NCBI GenBank assembly: GCA_026874595.1
Contig: CM049309.1
Coordinates: forward strand, 26,727,033 to 26,791,032
Length of the DNA stretch: 64,000 nt
Direction of reading: 5' to 3'
DNA from: Sipunculus nudus
Lineage: Eukaryota; Annelida; Sipuncula; Golfingiida; Sipunculidae
Made by a program: the position numbers and the translations under genes. Under the pieces are notes generated by a model. That model worked only from the letters and a program-made list of their open reading frames with translations, had not been told where the DNA came from and ran no database searches. Each line of letters opens with the position of its first letter. The stretch's first letter is position 1. Of the stretch, positions 48,182 through 59,820 are shown one piece after another.

Positions 48182-51100
48182 CAAGGCCTACAGGCCTAAT
48201 GTGAACCTGTGCAATGAGATTACACAAGGTATAATGCTTCAATGCTGGACCATTACTTTTCAAGAACATGTGTAACATGTATATGAACAATGCAAGTACT
48301 AAACACTAAACGGATGCTGTGCAAAAATGGTGGCAGGTGGCACCACCAATTTTATGTATGATTAAGAGCTATGTGAGATTTATAAACATGCAAAATTTCA
48401 GGGGGATATGTCAAACCAGTCCTGAGATATAAGCCTGAATGTCTGCAGCGTATACATAAATGTAGGTGGCGCCACCTGCCACAAAATCCAGAAAGTTATC
48501 CAAGATGTATAAACCTGCAAAATTTTAGGCAGATTTGTCAAAGCACTGCAGAGATGTGAGTGATTTTATCCCACTGCAATCAAACAGACAGACGCTGTGC
48601 AAAAATGTTTGCAGGTGGCACCACCGCTTTTGCGTATGATAAAGAGCTATGTGAGATCTATAAACATGCAAAATTTTTGCCAAATCGGTCAAATGGTTCC
48701 TGAGATATGAGCTTGGATGTCTGCAGTGAAAATTAGAATGTAGGTGGCGCCACCTGTCATATAATCATGAAAGCTGTCCAGGATGTATACACATACAAAA
48801 TATAGTATGTATAAACCTGCAAAATATCAGGTGGATAAGTCAAACGACTGCCAAGATATGAGTGATTCTATCCCAAGGCAGATGCACAGATGGACACTGT
48901 GCAAAAATGGTTTCAGGTGGCACCACCAGTTTTGCGTATAATAAAGAGCTATGGGAGATCTATACACATGCACAATTTTGGCCCAACTGGTCAAATGGTT
49001 CCCGAGATATGAGCTTGGATGTCTGCAGCTTAAACGTGAATGTAGGTGGTGCAGCATGTCGTAAAATCAAGAAAGCTGTCCAGGATGTATACACATGCAA
49101 AATTTGAGATAGACAAGTCCAACCAATGCATAGATATGAGTGTTTTATCCCAAGGCAGATGAACAGATGGACGCTGTGCAAAAATTGTTGCAGGTGGCGC
49201 CACCATTTTTACTGTATGTTATAAAGCTTTCACAGGGCTACATTTGTGCAAAATCTTTAGCCTTATCGGTAAAACAGTTCCCGAGATATGTGGGTTTATG
49301 TGTGGAAACAGACGCACAAATAGACGCTGGGCAGAGAGGAAAGGTCAAAGGTCAACCATAAATGAGGGCACAGCAGGTCACATGTGACTGATCATAATTC
49401 CCAATTTTAAAAAATTCTGCCCAGTGGTTATGGAGGAGTTATGGAGGAGTTCTCCGAAAACCTATGTGGCGATGGTGGCAGCGTCGGCGTCCGACTGAAA
49501 ACAGTATCCGCAAAACTCTGTTTTGGCGGTTTCAATGATTGTAGCTGGCACCACCAGTCTTACATAAAACGAAGAGATATATAAATATGCCCAATGTCAG
49601 ACTGATATGTCAAACCCCTCCTGTGAAATAAGCAGGGACATACAGTGTGCAAAAATTATTGTAGGTGGCGCCACCAGTCTTGTACACTATAAAGCTATCC
49701 GATATGTATAAACATGCCAAATTTTAGGCTGACGTATCAAATTCCTCTGTAGAAATAAGCAAGCGCATACACTGCAAAAGTCAATGTAGGTGGCATCACC
49801 TGTCTTGTAAATAAGAATACCATCAAGACGCACAGACAGGTCAAAATATCAGTCAAATACATCAAACTTCCCCAGAGTTTGATGCACTAGGCTGACAAGG
49901 CTTAGGTGAGTAAGGCAGTTGCCCCCCCCCCCTGAGTGACCTGTGACAAATTGCTGCCTCAAGCTACTGCACTGAGTGAACTCTTGACCTGCACCTGGCT
50001 GGACTGAGTGAACTCTTGACCTACTGCATAATCTGACACAGTTGGCAGACTGTAAAAGCTATAAACAGATTCAGGCTGAACTTTGGTGCCAAATATGATG
50101 GAGTGAGCAGTCTTCCAAAGCTATAAATAGAATGCAGCTACTGCACTGAGTGAACTCTTGACCTCTACCTGGCTGCACTTCTTCCAATCCTGGCACTGTG
50201 CCAAAACTATTTATAGAGCTGACATCATCTTGCCAACATCAAGGCACTGGCAATCTGCAATGGTAAACCAAGTGCTGCCATCTGTACACAAAAGTGGTCC
50301 CTACTTGAAATAATTTTGAAATTTATTTTCCCAATACAAAATGCTTTTCAGCTGACTTTTAAAAAAAAAAAAAAAAGAAATCAAGAATATATGTAAAATT
50401 ATTACAGATGTATACTGAATGTAAAGTTAAAATACAGATATATCTCACTGATTGCAAATTCTTGAATTAAGTTGAGTAGAGAAACCAATAATTTATAATC
50501 CACATACAGTTGTCTTTATATGGCCACAGAGAGCTGAATATCCATGATTGCAACATCGCCTGGTATGATGAATAATTTATATCATAAATCTAAATTTTTT
50601 AAAAGCTTTTAAAAAAACTTTCTTGTCAATATTAACCAAAGATAACCTGAAATCTAAATGTCTAGTGGCATGATGTAATAGATGCTGATAAACTGGTGCC
50701 AGGCTAGATGTAACAGCATAACACAGCTAACATATATGGTAAAATTACTCAATTCAATCTCCATAATTCAGCCAAAAATCATTCATGTGGAACCATTAAT
50801 GACAATTATTATAAGAATTCTTGTAGGGATTATTTTTGTAAAATATTTAACAAACTGGCTTCAGTGGCATCAGTCGAAAAATGTTTCACAGGTTTATAAC
50901 TCATATAGGAAGGTACAACAATGGGCTAAGTTCAGCTTCCCATAACTCAGCCAAAAAGCACTGAACCAAAACCATTTGAACAACCTTGAATTATCAACAT
51001 CTGAGGATAATTAATGTGTGAGATTTAAGAATTTGGCCATGTGGTTTTTGAGAAGAAGATCTTTGTAGCCACTGAACTAAAATGGGCTGTTATGGCATAT

Positions 51101-51758
51101 GACTAAATTCAGCTTCCCATAACTTAGCCAAAAGTCACTGAACACAGACCATTCGAACCAACTTCAGAAAGCACTACCCTGGGATCATTACTGTGCTATA
51201 TTAAACATTTTGGCCATATGGTTTCAGAGAAGAAGTTTTTTGTAGCCCTCAGTGTGATACAGGTACTGATGACCCCGTACAAAAAAGGGTGATGCAGGTG
51301 GCGCCACCAATACCTCAATTTCAGATATTACCTATGTGACCAACATTGGCATAAAATTTGGTGATGATAGCTATATAGCCGTTTCTGAGATTTAAATTTT
51401 AATATGCTTTTTTGCACAGTAAACAAAATTCAACCTCCTGTAACTCGGCCAAAATCTCCGAACTGGAACCATTTGAACAAACTTGTGAAAGGAATCATTT
51501 CTGTGAAATATTGGACAATTTGGCTGGACAGTTTCGGAGGAGAAGATTATTAAAGCTTTTTTAGCTTTTTCCCTATAAAATCTAAGAAAATGCAGTTAGA
51601 AAAAAAATAAAAATCTGATATAGTTTTTTGGATGACTGATTTTTTGCAAAAAATTTGGTGATGCTAGCTCCTTCCGCTTTTGAGATAGCTATGGTTAACA
51701 TACAGACGACGCATGACACAAGACGCCACACTGTCACATAAGCTCACAGGTTCGCTAA
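48182..51758 (-). mobile_element. H2: H-family element with A-type tandem core
   Basis: The left end CAAGGCCTACAGGCCTAATG followed by tgaacctgtg and the right end cacaggttcgctaa are intact. From about 48305 to 49530 it carries A-family monomers with GGTGGCGCCACC near 48466, 48743 and 49194, ending in a folded gtatccgcaaaactctgttt segment. From 49800 it follows the H1 body closely. The F host is interrupted exactly (atttgaaaa, then aaatagaggtagtgc). Confidence 0.8.
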
Positions 51759-53133
51759 AAATAGAGGTAGTGCACCCAGTCTGCTGAAACTGATGGAACA
51801 CGTCATGATCAATATGTATGCAAAAATTCATGAGCATCAGTGTTTTAGTTATTGAGATACTGGAGTTTTTGTATCAAATTTTTCATTATTCTGGGGGGGG
51901 GGGGGGGGGTACTTTGTGGCCCTATAGCTCAAAGAATATGGGTAACAGAGACCTAATTTCTGGTTTCCATGGCAACTTTTCATAGGTCTCTCAGAATGTC
52001 AAGAATGAAGATTCTAGGTCCAATTGTTATGATTTGTACCCTATTAACAGATGTTCACATTTTATAGGTCTCAAAAATAGGGAAAACAATTCGTAAAAAA
52101 TCGAAAAATACAGGTGGCGCCACCAGTCTGCAGAAACTGATGAAACATCTCATGATTAATATGTACGCCAAAAATCATGACCATCAGTGATGTAGTTAAT
52201 GAGATATTGAAGTTTTTGTATGAAATTTTTCACTATTCTGGGGGGGTACTTTGGGGCCCCATAGCTCAAAGGATATGGGTAACAGAGACCTAATTTCTGG
52301 TTTCCATGGAAACTTTTTCATAGGTCTCTCAGAATGTCAAGAATGAAGATTCTAGGTCCAGTCTTTACGATTTGTACCATGTTAACAGAAGTCCACATTT
52401 TTAAAGGTCTCAAAAATAGAGAAAAAATTCGAAAAATACAGGTGGCGCCACCAGTCTGCAGGAACTGATGGAACATCTCATGATCAATATGTATGCCAAA
52501 AATCATGACCATCAGTGATCTAGTTAATCAGATATTGAAGTTTTTGTATGAAATTTTTCACTACTCTGGGGGGGTACTTTGGGGCCCCATAGCTCAAAGG
52601 ATATGGGTAACAGAGACCTCATTTATGGTTTCCCTGGAGACTTTTGATAGGTCTCTCAGAATGTCAAGAATGAAGATTCTAGGTCCAGTCTTTACGATTT
52701 GTACCATGTTAACAGATGTCCACAATTTTAAAGGTCTCAAAAATAGAGAAAAAAAATTCGTAAAAAATCGAAAAATAAAGGTGGCGCCACCAGTCTGCAG
52801 GAACTGATGGAACATCTCATGATCAATATGTATGCCAAAAATCATGACCATCAGTGATGTAGTTAATCAGATATTGAAGTTTTTGTAGGAAATTTTTTAC
52901 TTTTCTAGGGGGTACTTTGGGGCCCCCATAGCTCGAAGGATATGGGTAACAGAGACCTAATTCCAGGTTTCCAAGGAGATTTTTCATGGACCTCTCTGGA
53001 TGTAAAGTAAGAAGATTCCAGGTCCAGCGGTTACAATTTGTGCCCTGTTAACGGACAGATGCCCGGACAGCCGGACGGACGACGGCGAAAAGGTGATCCC
53101 TATAGCTCAGATGACTTACAGTCAGCTGAGCAA
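51759..53133 (-). repeat. F-family tandem array, about 330-bp units
   Basis: Four units, three with exact GGTGGCGCCACC at 52113, 52441 and 52780. Each holds gaaactgatggaaca, a G-rich ctggggggtacttt block, gggtaacagagacct, gaagattctaggtccag and aaatagagaaaa. The last unit ends with ggacagccggacggacgac and a D-type tail gtcagctgagc, so F has a Helentron-like terminus. The G run at about 51894-51909 varies among units. Confidence 0.8.
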
Positions 53134-53215
53134 AAAAAACATGCCATGGTCAAATTTGGGGAAAATTTAAGGTACTGATTTTAAATTTATGCTAATAACT
53201 TAAAACAAGGGACCC

Positions 53216-53440
53216 ATGGGTAATGGCACTGAGCTGTTATTCATTATCATAAAATATGATTTGGAAGAAGGGGTAGACAAAAGTTTGTTTTTGTGGTAAT
53301 AGAAGCTGATTTATGAGGATGATGGTGTTTAACTAGTTATGTAAAGATTTTGATAAAATTCTTGAAGAGGGAAGAGGACTGATGTCATTTATATAATTTA
53401 CATTTGGAAAAGGAGTGCTATTGTCACACAAGTTTTTTAA
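53216..53440 (-). mobile_element. Short D fragment with left end
   Basis: Caagggacccatgggtaatg followed by gcactgagctgttat starts a divergent D-a copy that stops near 53440, where F sequence resumes. A D-module scrap (53134-53215) precedes it. Confidence 0.6.
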
Positions 53441-54124
53441 GGTCTCAAAAATAGAGAAAAAAAATCATAAAAAATTGAAAAATACAGGTGGCGCCACAAA
53501 TCTGCAGAAACTGATGGAACACTCCATGACCAATACCCATGCAAAAAAATCATGGCAATTAATGCATTAGTTCTTTAGATACTTGAGCTTTTGAATCAAA
53601 TTTTTCATCATTCTGGGGGGGGGGGGGGGTATTTTAGAGCCCCATAGGAGTTTTTGGGTAATAGAGACTTAATTTCAGGTTTCCAAAGAGACTTTTCATG
53701 TACCTCCCTGCATATAAGAAAGAAGATTCTAGGTCCAGTCTTTAGGATTTGTACCCTGTTAACAGATGACCGCATCTTAATAGGTCTAAAAAAAAAAAAT
53801 TTGTAAAAATCGAAAAAAAAAAACAGGTTGCGCCACGGGTATGCAAAAAGTGATGAAAAATTCCATGACCAATATCCATGCAAAAAATCATGGTTATCAA
53901 TGCATTAGTTGTTCAAATACTGGAGCTTTTGTATCAAATTTTCATTAATCTGGGGGGTACTTCAGAGGCCCATAGCTCCAAGGATATTGGTAACAGGGAC
54001 CTTATTCCAGGTTTTCAAGGAGAACTTTCATGGACCTCCCTGGATGTCAAGTAAGAAGATTCCAGGTCCAGTGGTTACGATTTGTGTCCTGTTAACGGAC
54101 AGACGGCTGGATGGCTGAGCTAAA
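53441..54124 (-). repeat. Second F array, ending in a D-type tail
   Basis: Two and a half F units; a G run near 53616-53629; the end is cggacagacggctgg followed by atggctgagctaa. The GGTGGCGCCACC copies are decayed (ggtggcgccacaa near 53487, ggttgcgccacgg near 53825). Confidence 0.65.
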
Positions 54125-55240
54125 AATCGGGAAGGTAGGTGGCGCCACCTGTCTGGTCTATGAGAAAATTTTCCACGATGAATGGACATGCTAAGTTTCA
54201 GACAAATACCTTGAACCACTCTGGAGATAAAAGCAATTTTCCATGTATAAATGGAGGCAAGGGCAAGAAGATTGCAGATGGCACAACCATGCAGTCTTTA
54301 GTAAAAGATGGAGGAATGCAAGATCTATGGATAGGCACAATTTCAGGCCAATAGGGCAGATCACTCCTCAGAAAAGGGCATTAATTTATTCTAAAAATGG
54401 GAAGGTAGGTGGCACCACCTGTCTGATATAGGAGAAAACTTTTCAAGATGGATGGACATGTCAAATTTCAGACCAAAACCTTGAACCACTCTGTCCGTAA
54501 GTTTCAGACTTTTAATACTCACAGTACTGTCAAGTGGCAATGATGGGGGATTATAAGGCAAGAAAACAAGAAAAAGACAGAAGATGGAGCCACCTGTCTT
54601 CGGCAAAAGACAAAGCTATCCAAGATCTTCAGTCAATTTGATTTTTGGACCAATCTATGCATCCCTTATTGAGATATTAATGATTTTGTGTGATTTTCAC
54701 CACATATGGCAATATTTAAGGTCAAGGCCACTCTCATAGGAAAGGTCATGACCCAATTTAAAAATAGATCATCCCATAACCCATGTCTATGTATATGCAT
54801 AATATGAAAGAAATCTGTCAATTACTTTTTGACTTATAATGCTCATAGTATTGTTAAGTGGCAATGAAGGGGGTATTAAACGGCACAAAAAAAGAAAAGG
54901 ATAACAGGTGGCGCCACCAGTTTCCAGTACATGACAACACTATCCAAGATCTTCGGTCAAGTTGATTTTTGCATCAATCCATGCATTATTTCTTGAGATA
55001 TTTAAGAATTTGTGTGATTTTCCCCCAAAATGGACCTATTCAAGGTCAAGGTTACTCTCCTAGTAAAAGTCATGACCCCATTTTATATGGGCTTTGTCCT
55101 CTCATCCATATAGATGCACATGTCAAGTTTGGTAAAGATCTGTGAAATATTTTTTGAGTTATTGCGTCACACAAAATCTCTGCGGCGGAGGCGCAACTGT
55201 GCCTTCACCATAGTATCTAGAGACTTTGTCTGGGGATGCA
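54125..55240 (-). mobile_element. B-type element lacking its CTAG end
   Basis: It includes GGTGGCGCCACC near 54139 and 54907, the ggaaaggtcatgaccc and tattcaaggtcaaggttact blocks and the tail tctggggatgcaa. The CTAG hairpin end and dimer core are absent; the left border is approximate. Confidence 0.6.
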
Positions 55241-55833
55241 ATACTGAACGAATATAAATTTTGGTATGTACATAGAAAATGTATGGAACAATATGCATAT
55301 TTACTATGATCAAATTCAGGTCAGCAGGTTTTATATAAAGCAGTCTTGAAGTGTAACAATGAGTTTTTTAATGGAAAACGGAGGTTTTTCCTTAATATCT
55401 CGGATAACTAAGTCCTAGTGACCCAATTTCCGGTATGGTAGGAGATTTTGGGGACATCTAACTGTATAATGAATTTCAGATTCGCAGGTCTAATGGCTTT
55501 AAAAAGTGCCAGTTTAACAGACCGACATATGGACAAAGGACCAAGACTATAGCTCAGATGACTTACAGTCAGCTGAGCTAAACAACAGATAAGTGGTTTT
55601 GATATTAGGCAGTCCTGAAGTGTGATAATAGGTTTTTAATGGAAATTTGAGGATTTTCCTTAAATTCTCAAAGGAACAAAGTCACAGTGACACAGTTTTC
55701 AGTTTGGTAGGAGATTCTGGGGACATCTAACAGCATGCCAAATTTTGGATTCATAGGTCTTAACGTTTCAAAAAGTGCCAGTCTAACAGATGACGGACAA
55801 TGGATCACGACTTTAGGTCAGCTGAGCTAAAAA
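55241..55833 (-). mobile_element. Two D-type 3' modules in tandem
   Basis: The first ends at gtcagctgagctaa (55583) and the second at ggtcagctgagctaa (55833). ACGG tracts are reduced to a few units or lost. No left ends are seen. Confidence 0.6.
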
Positions 55834-56165
55834 TGTGCGTAACTTGCAAAATATAGGTCACAGTGTCCGATTTGTGCTTTATTAAAGGACAGCTTAAAAG
55901 AATATCTTCGATTAGTTCTACAAAGATAGCATCACCTGCACATTACAATCACATATCATAACACATGATCACAAAATTGGTGATTGATCATGTAGATTTT
56001 TTTTTAGACAACATGGAACATTTAGGGGGTAGGTGTTAGGATTCACAGACTGTCCAGGCAGACGTACTGACAGGGGTCACTCTTATCTTATATTCCATCC
56101 ACTGAGTGGAATTAAATAGATATTTTTAGGCAGCAGAATCTTGTTTATGAAACTCATAAGGATAC
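55834..56165. other. Intron sequence next to the first SMAP exon
   Basis: About 330 bp with no clear second copy in the window. It contains the GTATCC donor at its right edge (minus strand). Nothing else can be supported. Confidence 0.5.
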
Positions 56166-56251
56166 GAGTCTGTCTGTGGGCGCCTGTAGTTATCTGGTAA
56201 ATTGGCTTCATATACTGCTCTGGCCCGGCTGTTCCCCATTTCCTGCACCAT
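56166..56251 (-). CDS. SMAP: Internal exon of a SMAP-family ArfGAP (end of ArfGAP domain)
   Basis: Read on the minus strand, this 86-nt segment is preceded by an acceptor (ttggttgtag) and followed by a GTATCC donor. It translates without stops to MVQEMGNSRARAVYEANLP, then DNYRRPQTD, plus two bases (TC) of a split codon. The pattern MGN.(R/K)A(R/K)..YEA.LP...RRPQTD is the C-terminal part of the ArfGAP zinc-finger domain as found in stromal membrane-associated proteins SMAP1/SMAP2. These are GTPase activators for Arf1/Arf6 that act in clathrin-dependent endocytic and endosomal traffic. The CxxC zinc ligands and the arginine finger are upstream and not in this window; I found no earlier exon between here and 64000. 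The exon starts in phase 0 and ends in phase 2. Identity is from recognised residues; expression and the exact orthologue are not shown. Confidence 0.9.
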
Positions 56252-56427
56252 CTACAACCAAAAGTATGAAGAGCAAAATGTACAAACATCATACAAGCAC
56301 AGTTCAAGAAGAACAAGGTTTGTTAAAGGGCCATGTTTTTGGAATAGATAGGCTGTTATGTAGGTGCAAGTGCAAATACCTGATTCATGTTCCTAGCACT
56401 TTTGGCTTTGCCAAAATTGGTTTTACA

Positions 56428-57450
56428 AGGTCAGAGTGGAAACGATTGACACAAGGTCTGAGAGGAAACAATCAACACAGGGTCAGAGTGGAAACAAATC
56501 TACACAGGGTCAGAGTGGAAACAATCTACACAGGTCAGAGTTGAAACAAACTATTCAAGGTCACAGTGGAAGCAATCTACACAAGGTCTGAGTGGAAACA
56601 TTATGCACACTGTCAGAGTCGAAACAATTTAAACAATGTCAGATTGGAAACAATATATACAAGGTCAGAGTGGAAACAATATACACAAGGTCTGAGTGGA
56701 AACAATCTACACAAGGTCTGGGTGGAAACAATCTACACAAGGTCAGAGTGGAAACAATCTATACCAGTTCCAATTGGAAACAATCTACACCAGTTCCTAT
56801 TGGAAACAATCTACACAAGGTCAGAGTGGAAACAATATACACAAGGTTAGAGTGGAAACCATCTACCAAGGTCAGAGTTGAAACAATCTACACAAGGTCT
56901 GGGTGGAAACAATCTACACAAGGTCAGAGTGGAAACAATCTACCAAGGTCAGAGTGGAAACAATCTACACAAGGTCAGAGTGGAAATAATCTATACCAGT
57001 TCTAATTGGAAACAATTTACACCAGTTCCAACTGGAAACAATCTACACAAGGTCAGAGTGGAAACAATATACACAAGGTCTGAGTGGAAACAATCTACAC
57101 AAGGTCTGGGTGGAAACAATCTACACAAGGTCAAAGTGGAAACAATATACACAAGGGCTGATTGGAAACAATCTACACAAGGTCAGAGTAGAAAAAATTC
57201 TACACAAGGTCTTAGTGGAAACAATCTACACAAGGTCAGAGTGGAAACAATCTACACAAGGTCTAATTGAAAACAATCTACACAAGGTCTAATTGAAAAC
57301 AATCTACCCAGGGTCTGAGCAGAAACAATCTACACCAGTTCCAATTGGAAACAATCTACATAGGGTCAGAGTGGAAACAATCTACACAAGGTCAGAGTGG
57401 AAACAATCTACACAGGGTCTGAGTGGAAACAATCTACACCAGATCCAATT
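56428..57450. repeat. 26-bp minisatellite, about 39 units
   Basis: The unit is AAGGTCAGAGTGGAAACAAT followed by CTACAC, repeated from about 56428 to 57450 with variants AAGGTCTGAG and CCAGTTCCAATTGG. Because 26 is not a multiple of 3 the frame shifts each unit, and several plus-strand frames stay open for 60-137 codons. These are not proteins: the units drift and there is no start context or codon conservation. It lies about 180 bp beyond the acceptor of exon 56166-56251, inside the upstream intron. Confidence 0.9.
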
Positions 57451-57674
57451 AGGTTTTTATTGAAAACAGAGGTTTTTCCTATTACCTCAAAGAATCAAAG
57501 TCCTAGTTACCAATATTCGGTATGGTAGGAGATTTTGGGGACATCTAACTGTATGCATAGTTTTGGATTTGTAGGTCCAACAGTTTTAAAACGTGACCAG
57601 TGATAGACGGCCAGACAGCCAAACGACAAAGGACTACGACTATAGCTCAGATGACTTAAAGTCAGCTGAGCTAA
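57451..57674 (-). mobile_element. D-type 3' module fused to the minisatellite
   Basis: The array breaks at ccaatt into aggtttttattgaaaacaga, mid-module, and ends gtcagctgagctaa. Confidence 0.6.
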
Positions 57675-58850
57675 AAACGACAGACAGACTGGTAGACAAA
57701 TAGAGCTGATAAAATATGAAGTTTTAATTATTTCTTAATTTTTTATAAATCAAATTTTTTAAAGTTTAACATCTGGAATGTTACAACAATATACAAGTTG
57801 CTTTCATATTTCAGACTTTAATAGCATTAATCCATACACATACAGCACATGCAAGTTATTTCAACAGTGCTTATAGGAAAAATTACATATTTAATATTTA
57901 TTTAATGATAACAGAGAGCTGATTGACAGACAGAGCTGATCACTTTAGGTTCCATTCCCCTGAGGAAAGAATATGTTTCAATCAGAACTTAAATTTTTTT
58001 GTATTCCAATTATTGTTAGATTTAATTAAGATTACACATTTGCAATAAATACTAATGTTGCAGTGCACATTACTTCTGCATATACATACAGGGCAAACAA
58101 AGCCTGATCTCCAATTCTGCTGAGGCAGTTAAATAATGAACAAATGTTTGTATTTGATCCTTATTTTATTATCACATCACTTTTTTTTTTATTTTAAGTT
58201 TATATTTCTATACATTTCCAATATAATATATATATCTGAATATAAAAATTGATTCATAAATCTAAATTGCATCATCATAAATCTCAATCAGATAACACCA
58301 CATCATGCATACAAATGTATTTTTATTTTTTTACCACAAAAATATATCTTTTAAATTTGCAAAGCAATAAATATCTACAAATAATACTTTATTCAGATTT
58401 CACAATTTTAAATTGTGCCTTTATTTATCCATAATTTTCTTCATATTTTATAAATTCATGCATACTGATGGGTTTATTTATATTTTCATTTGTTAAAATC
58501 ATTTTAAAAAAAGTTGATTTCCTTAAAAATGCTACATTAACACAACATTGGCATCTTCTGGATTATTCCTTGAATTACTTTTCAAGGAAAGTTTTGCATA
58601 TTGGAATGGAAACAGCATTACAATTAAGGAAATACAGTGCAAACAATTACAATTACTGCATAACATTTGGTGGAGGGGGGGGGGGGGGGGGGAGTGATAT
58701 GAGAGTAACTGTACACCTGTCACAGCAGGGGATCTCCCCTAGTGACTGTAACAAATCAGGGACCCTGGCATAGCTGACTTCCAGTGACCAGGAGTGAGTT
58801 GCCTGCATCTGGACAAAGCAAGTGACTACAATAGAGCCTCAAGAAACTAG
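57675..58850 (-). mobile_element. D-c-like body without ends
   Basis: It matches D5 from gggcaaacaaagcctgatct (25244 versus 58090) through gtttatatttctatacattt, a G run at about 58675-58692, and tgtacacctgtcacagcagg. No gene is seen. Confidence 0.65.
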
Positions 58851-59745
58851 GGACCCAGGGGTCTCAAAGCTAGGCTATATTTGTCTATAAGGATATTTTT
58901 TAAAGAAATTTTCAGAATGACGGTCCTGTGACCTTCACCTTTGACCTCTGAACCCTGAAAATCAAAATGTTCCTTATGTAAGTGGTGGGACATTAATAAA
59001 TCAAGTTTGAAGCCAATCTGTCTAGCCAAAGCAGAATTATTATCCATAAAATAATTTGTGAATGGATGGGCCCTGTGACCTTGACCTTTGACCCTGTGAC
59101 CCCAAATCAGAAAGAATCTTTCCCTTTTGGCAGGTGAGTAATATCTTGAAGATGGTAGGTTTGTGATGAAAAGTTTGGCTTGAAATGCAGACACATTCCT
59201 TTTAAAGAAATGGGTCCTGTGACCTTGACCTTTGACCTTTGGAACCGAAAATAGACAGGGTTCTTACTTTAGTGGTGAGCCATATACAAGTTAAGTTTAA
59301 AACCAATATGTCAAACTAAACTTGAGTTATCATCTGGAGACGAATTTGTGAACAGATGGCCCCTGTGACCTTGACCTTTGACTTCGTGACCCCAAGTTCA
59401 TTTATGCTCTCCCCATACTGGCAAATCAGCTAGATGTGCAAGATGGAAAGTTTGGGATGAAAAGCTTGGCCTAAAATGCAGCCATAATCTTTTTAAATAA
59501 ATGAGTCTTGTGACCTTGACCTTTGACTTCATGACCCAAAACTCATACAACTTCTTCCTTTTTTGGTAGGCCATGTGAAAGTCATGTTTGAAATCCAAAT
59601 GTCAATCAAAACTGGAGTTACCATCTGGAAACAAATTTGTGTGGATGGATGGATGGACAGACAGACAGACAGACAGACAGACAGCTAAATAGACAGACAG
59701 ACAGGGTGATTACTAAAGGGCATCGACTTGTGATCAATAAAAACA
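58851..59745 (-). mobile_element. J: element with DR1-bearing monomers related to B
   Basis: The left end actagggacccaggggtctc has a GACCC-ag-GGGTC stem. About five ~145-bp units each carry a gtgaccttgacctttgac block. The right part ends in a GACA tract and gggtgattactaaagggcat. Relative to B the monomers are clearly diverged. The borders are approximate. Confidence 0.6.
59652..59706. repeat. (GACA)n and (GGAT)n tract
   Basis: Ggatggatgg, then gacagacagacagacagaca, then a short break and three further units. Confidence 0.9.
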
Positions 59746-59820
59746 ACAGGTTTTGGGACACTACATGGAATTACAGTTGAGAAAACTGACATGATTGCTG
59801 TCATTTAATAGTAAAAAAAA

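Larger units (their letters stand above)
42909..56165 (-). other. SMAP-family intron (about 13.3 kb)
   Basis: This intron lies between the two phase-matched exons. From high to low coordinate it holds non-repeat sequence, D-type 3' modules, a truncated B element, F arrays, an H element, A-family tandem cores, and a hAT element carrying a B element. GT-AG borders are visible at both ends. Confidence 0.85.

Noticed and set aside
56566-57292. Overlapping plus-strand open frames of 60-137 codons with repeated NNLHKVRVETIY-type peptides
   Set aside because: They are translations of the 26-bp minisatellite in shifting frames, without start context or gene structure.
56428-57450. CRISPR-like direct repeats
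   Set aside because: Units are contiguous 26-mers with no unique spacers, in an animal intron.
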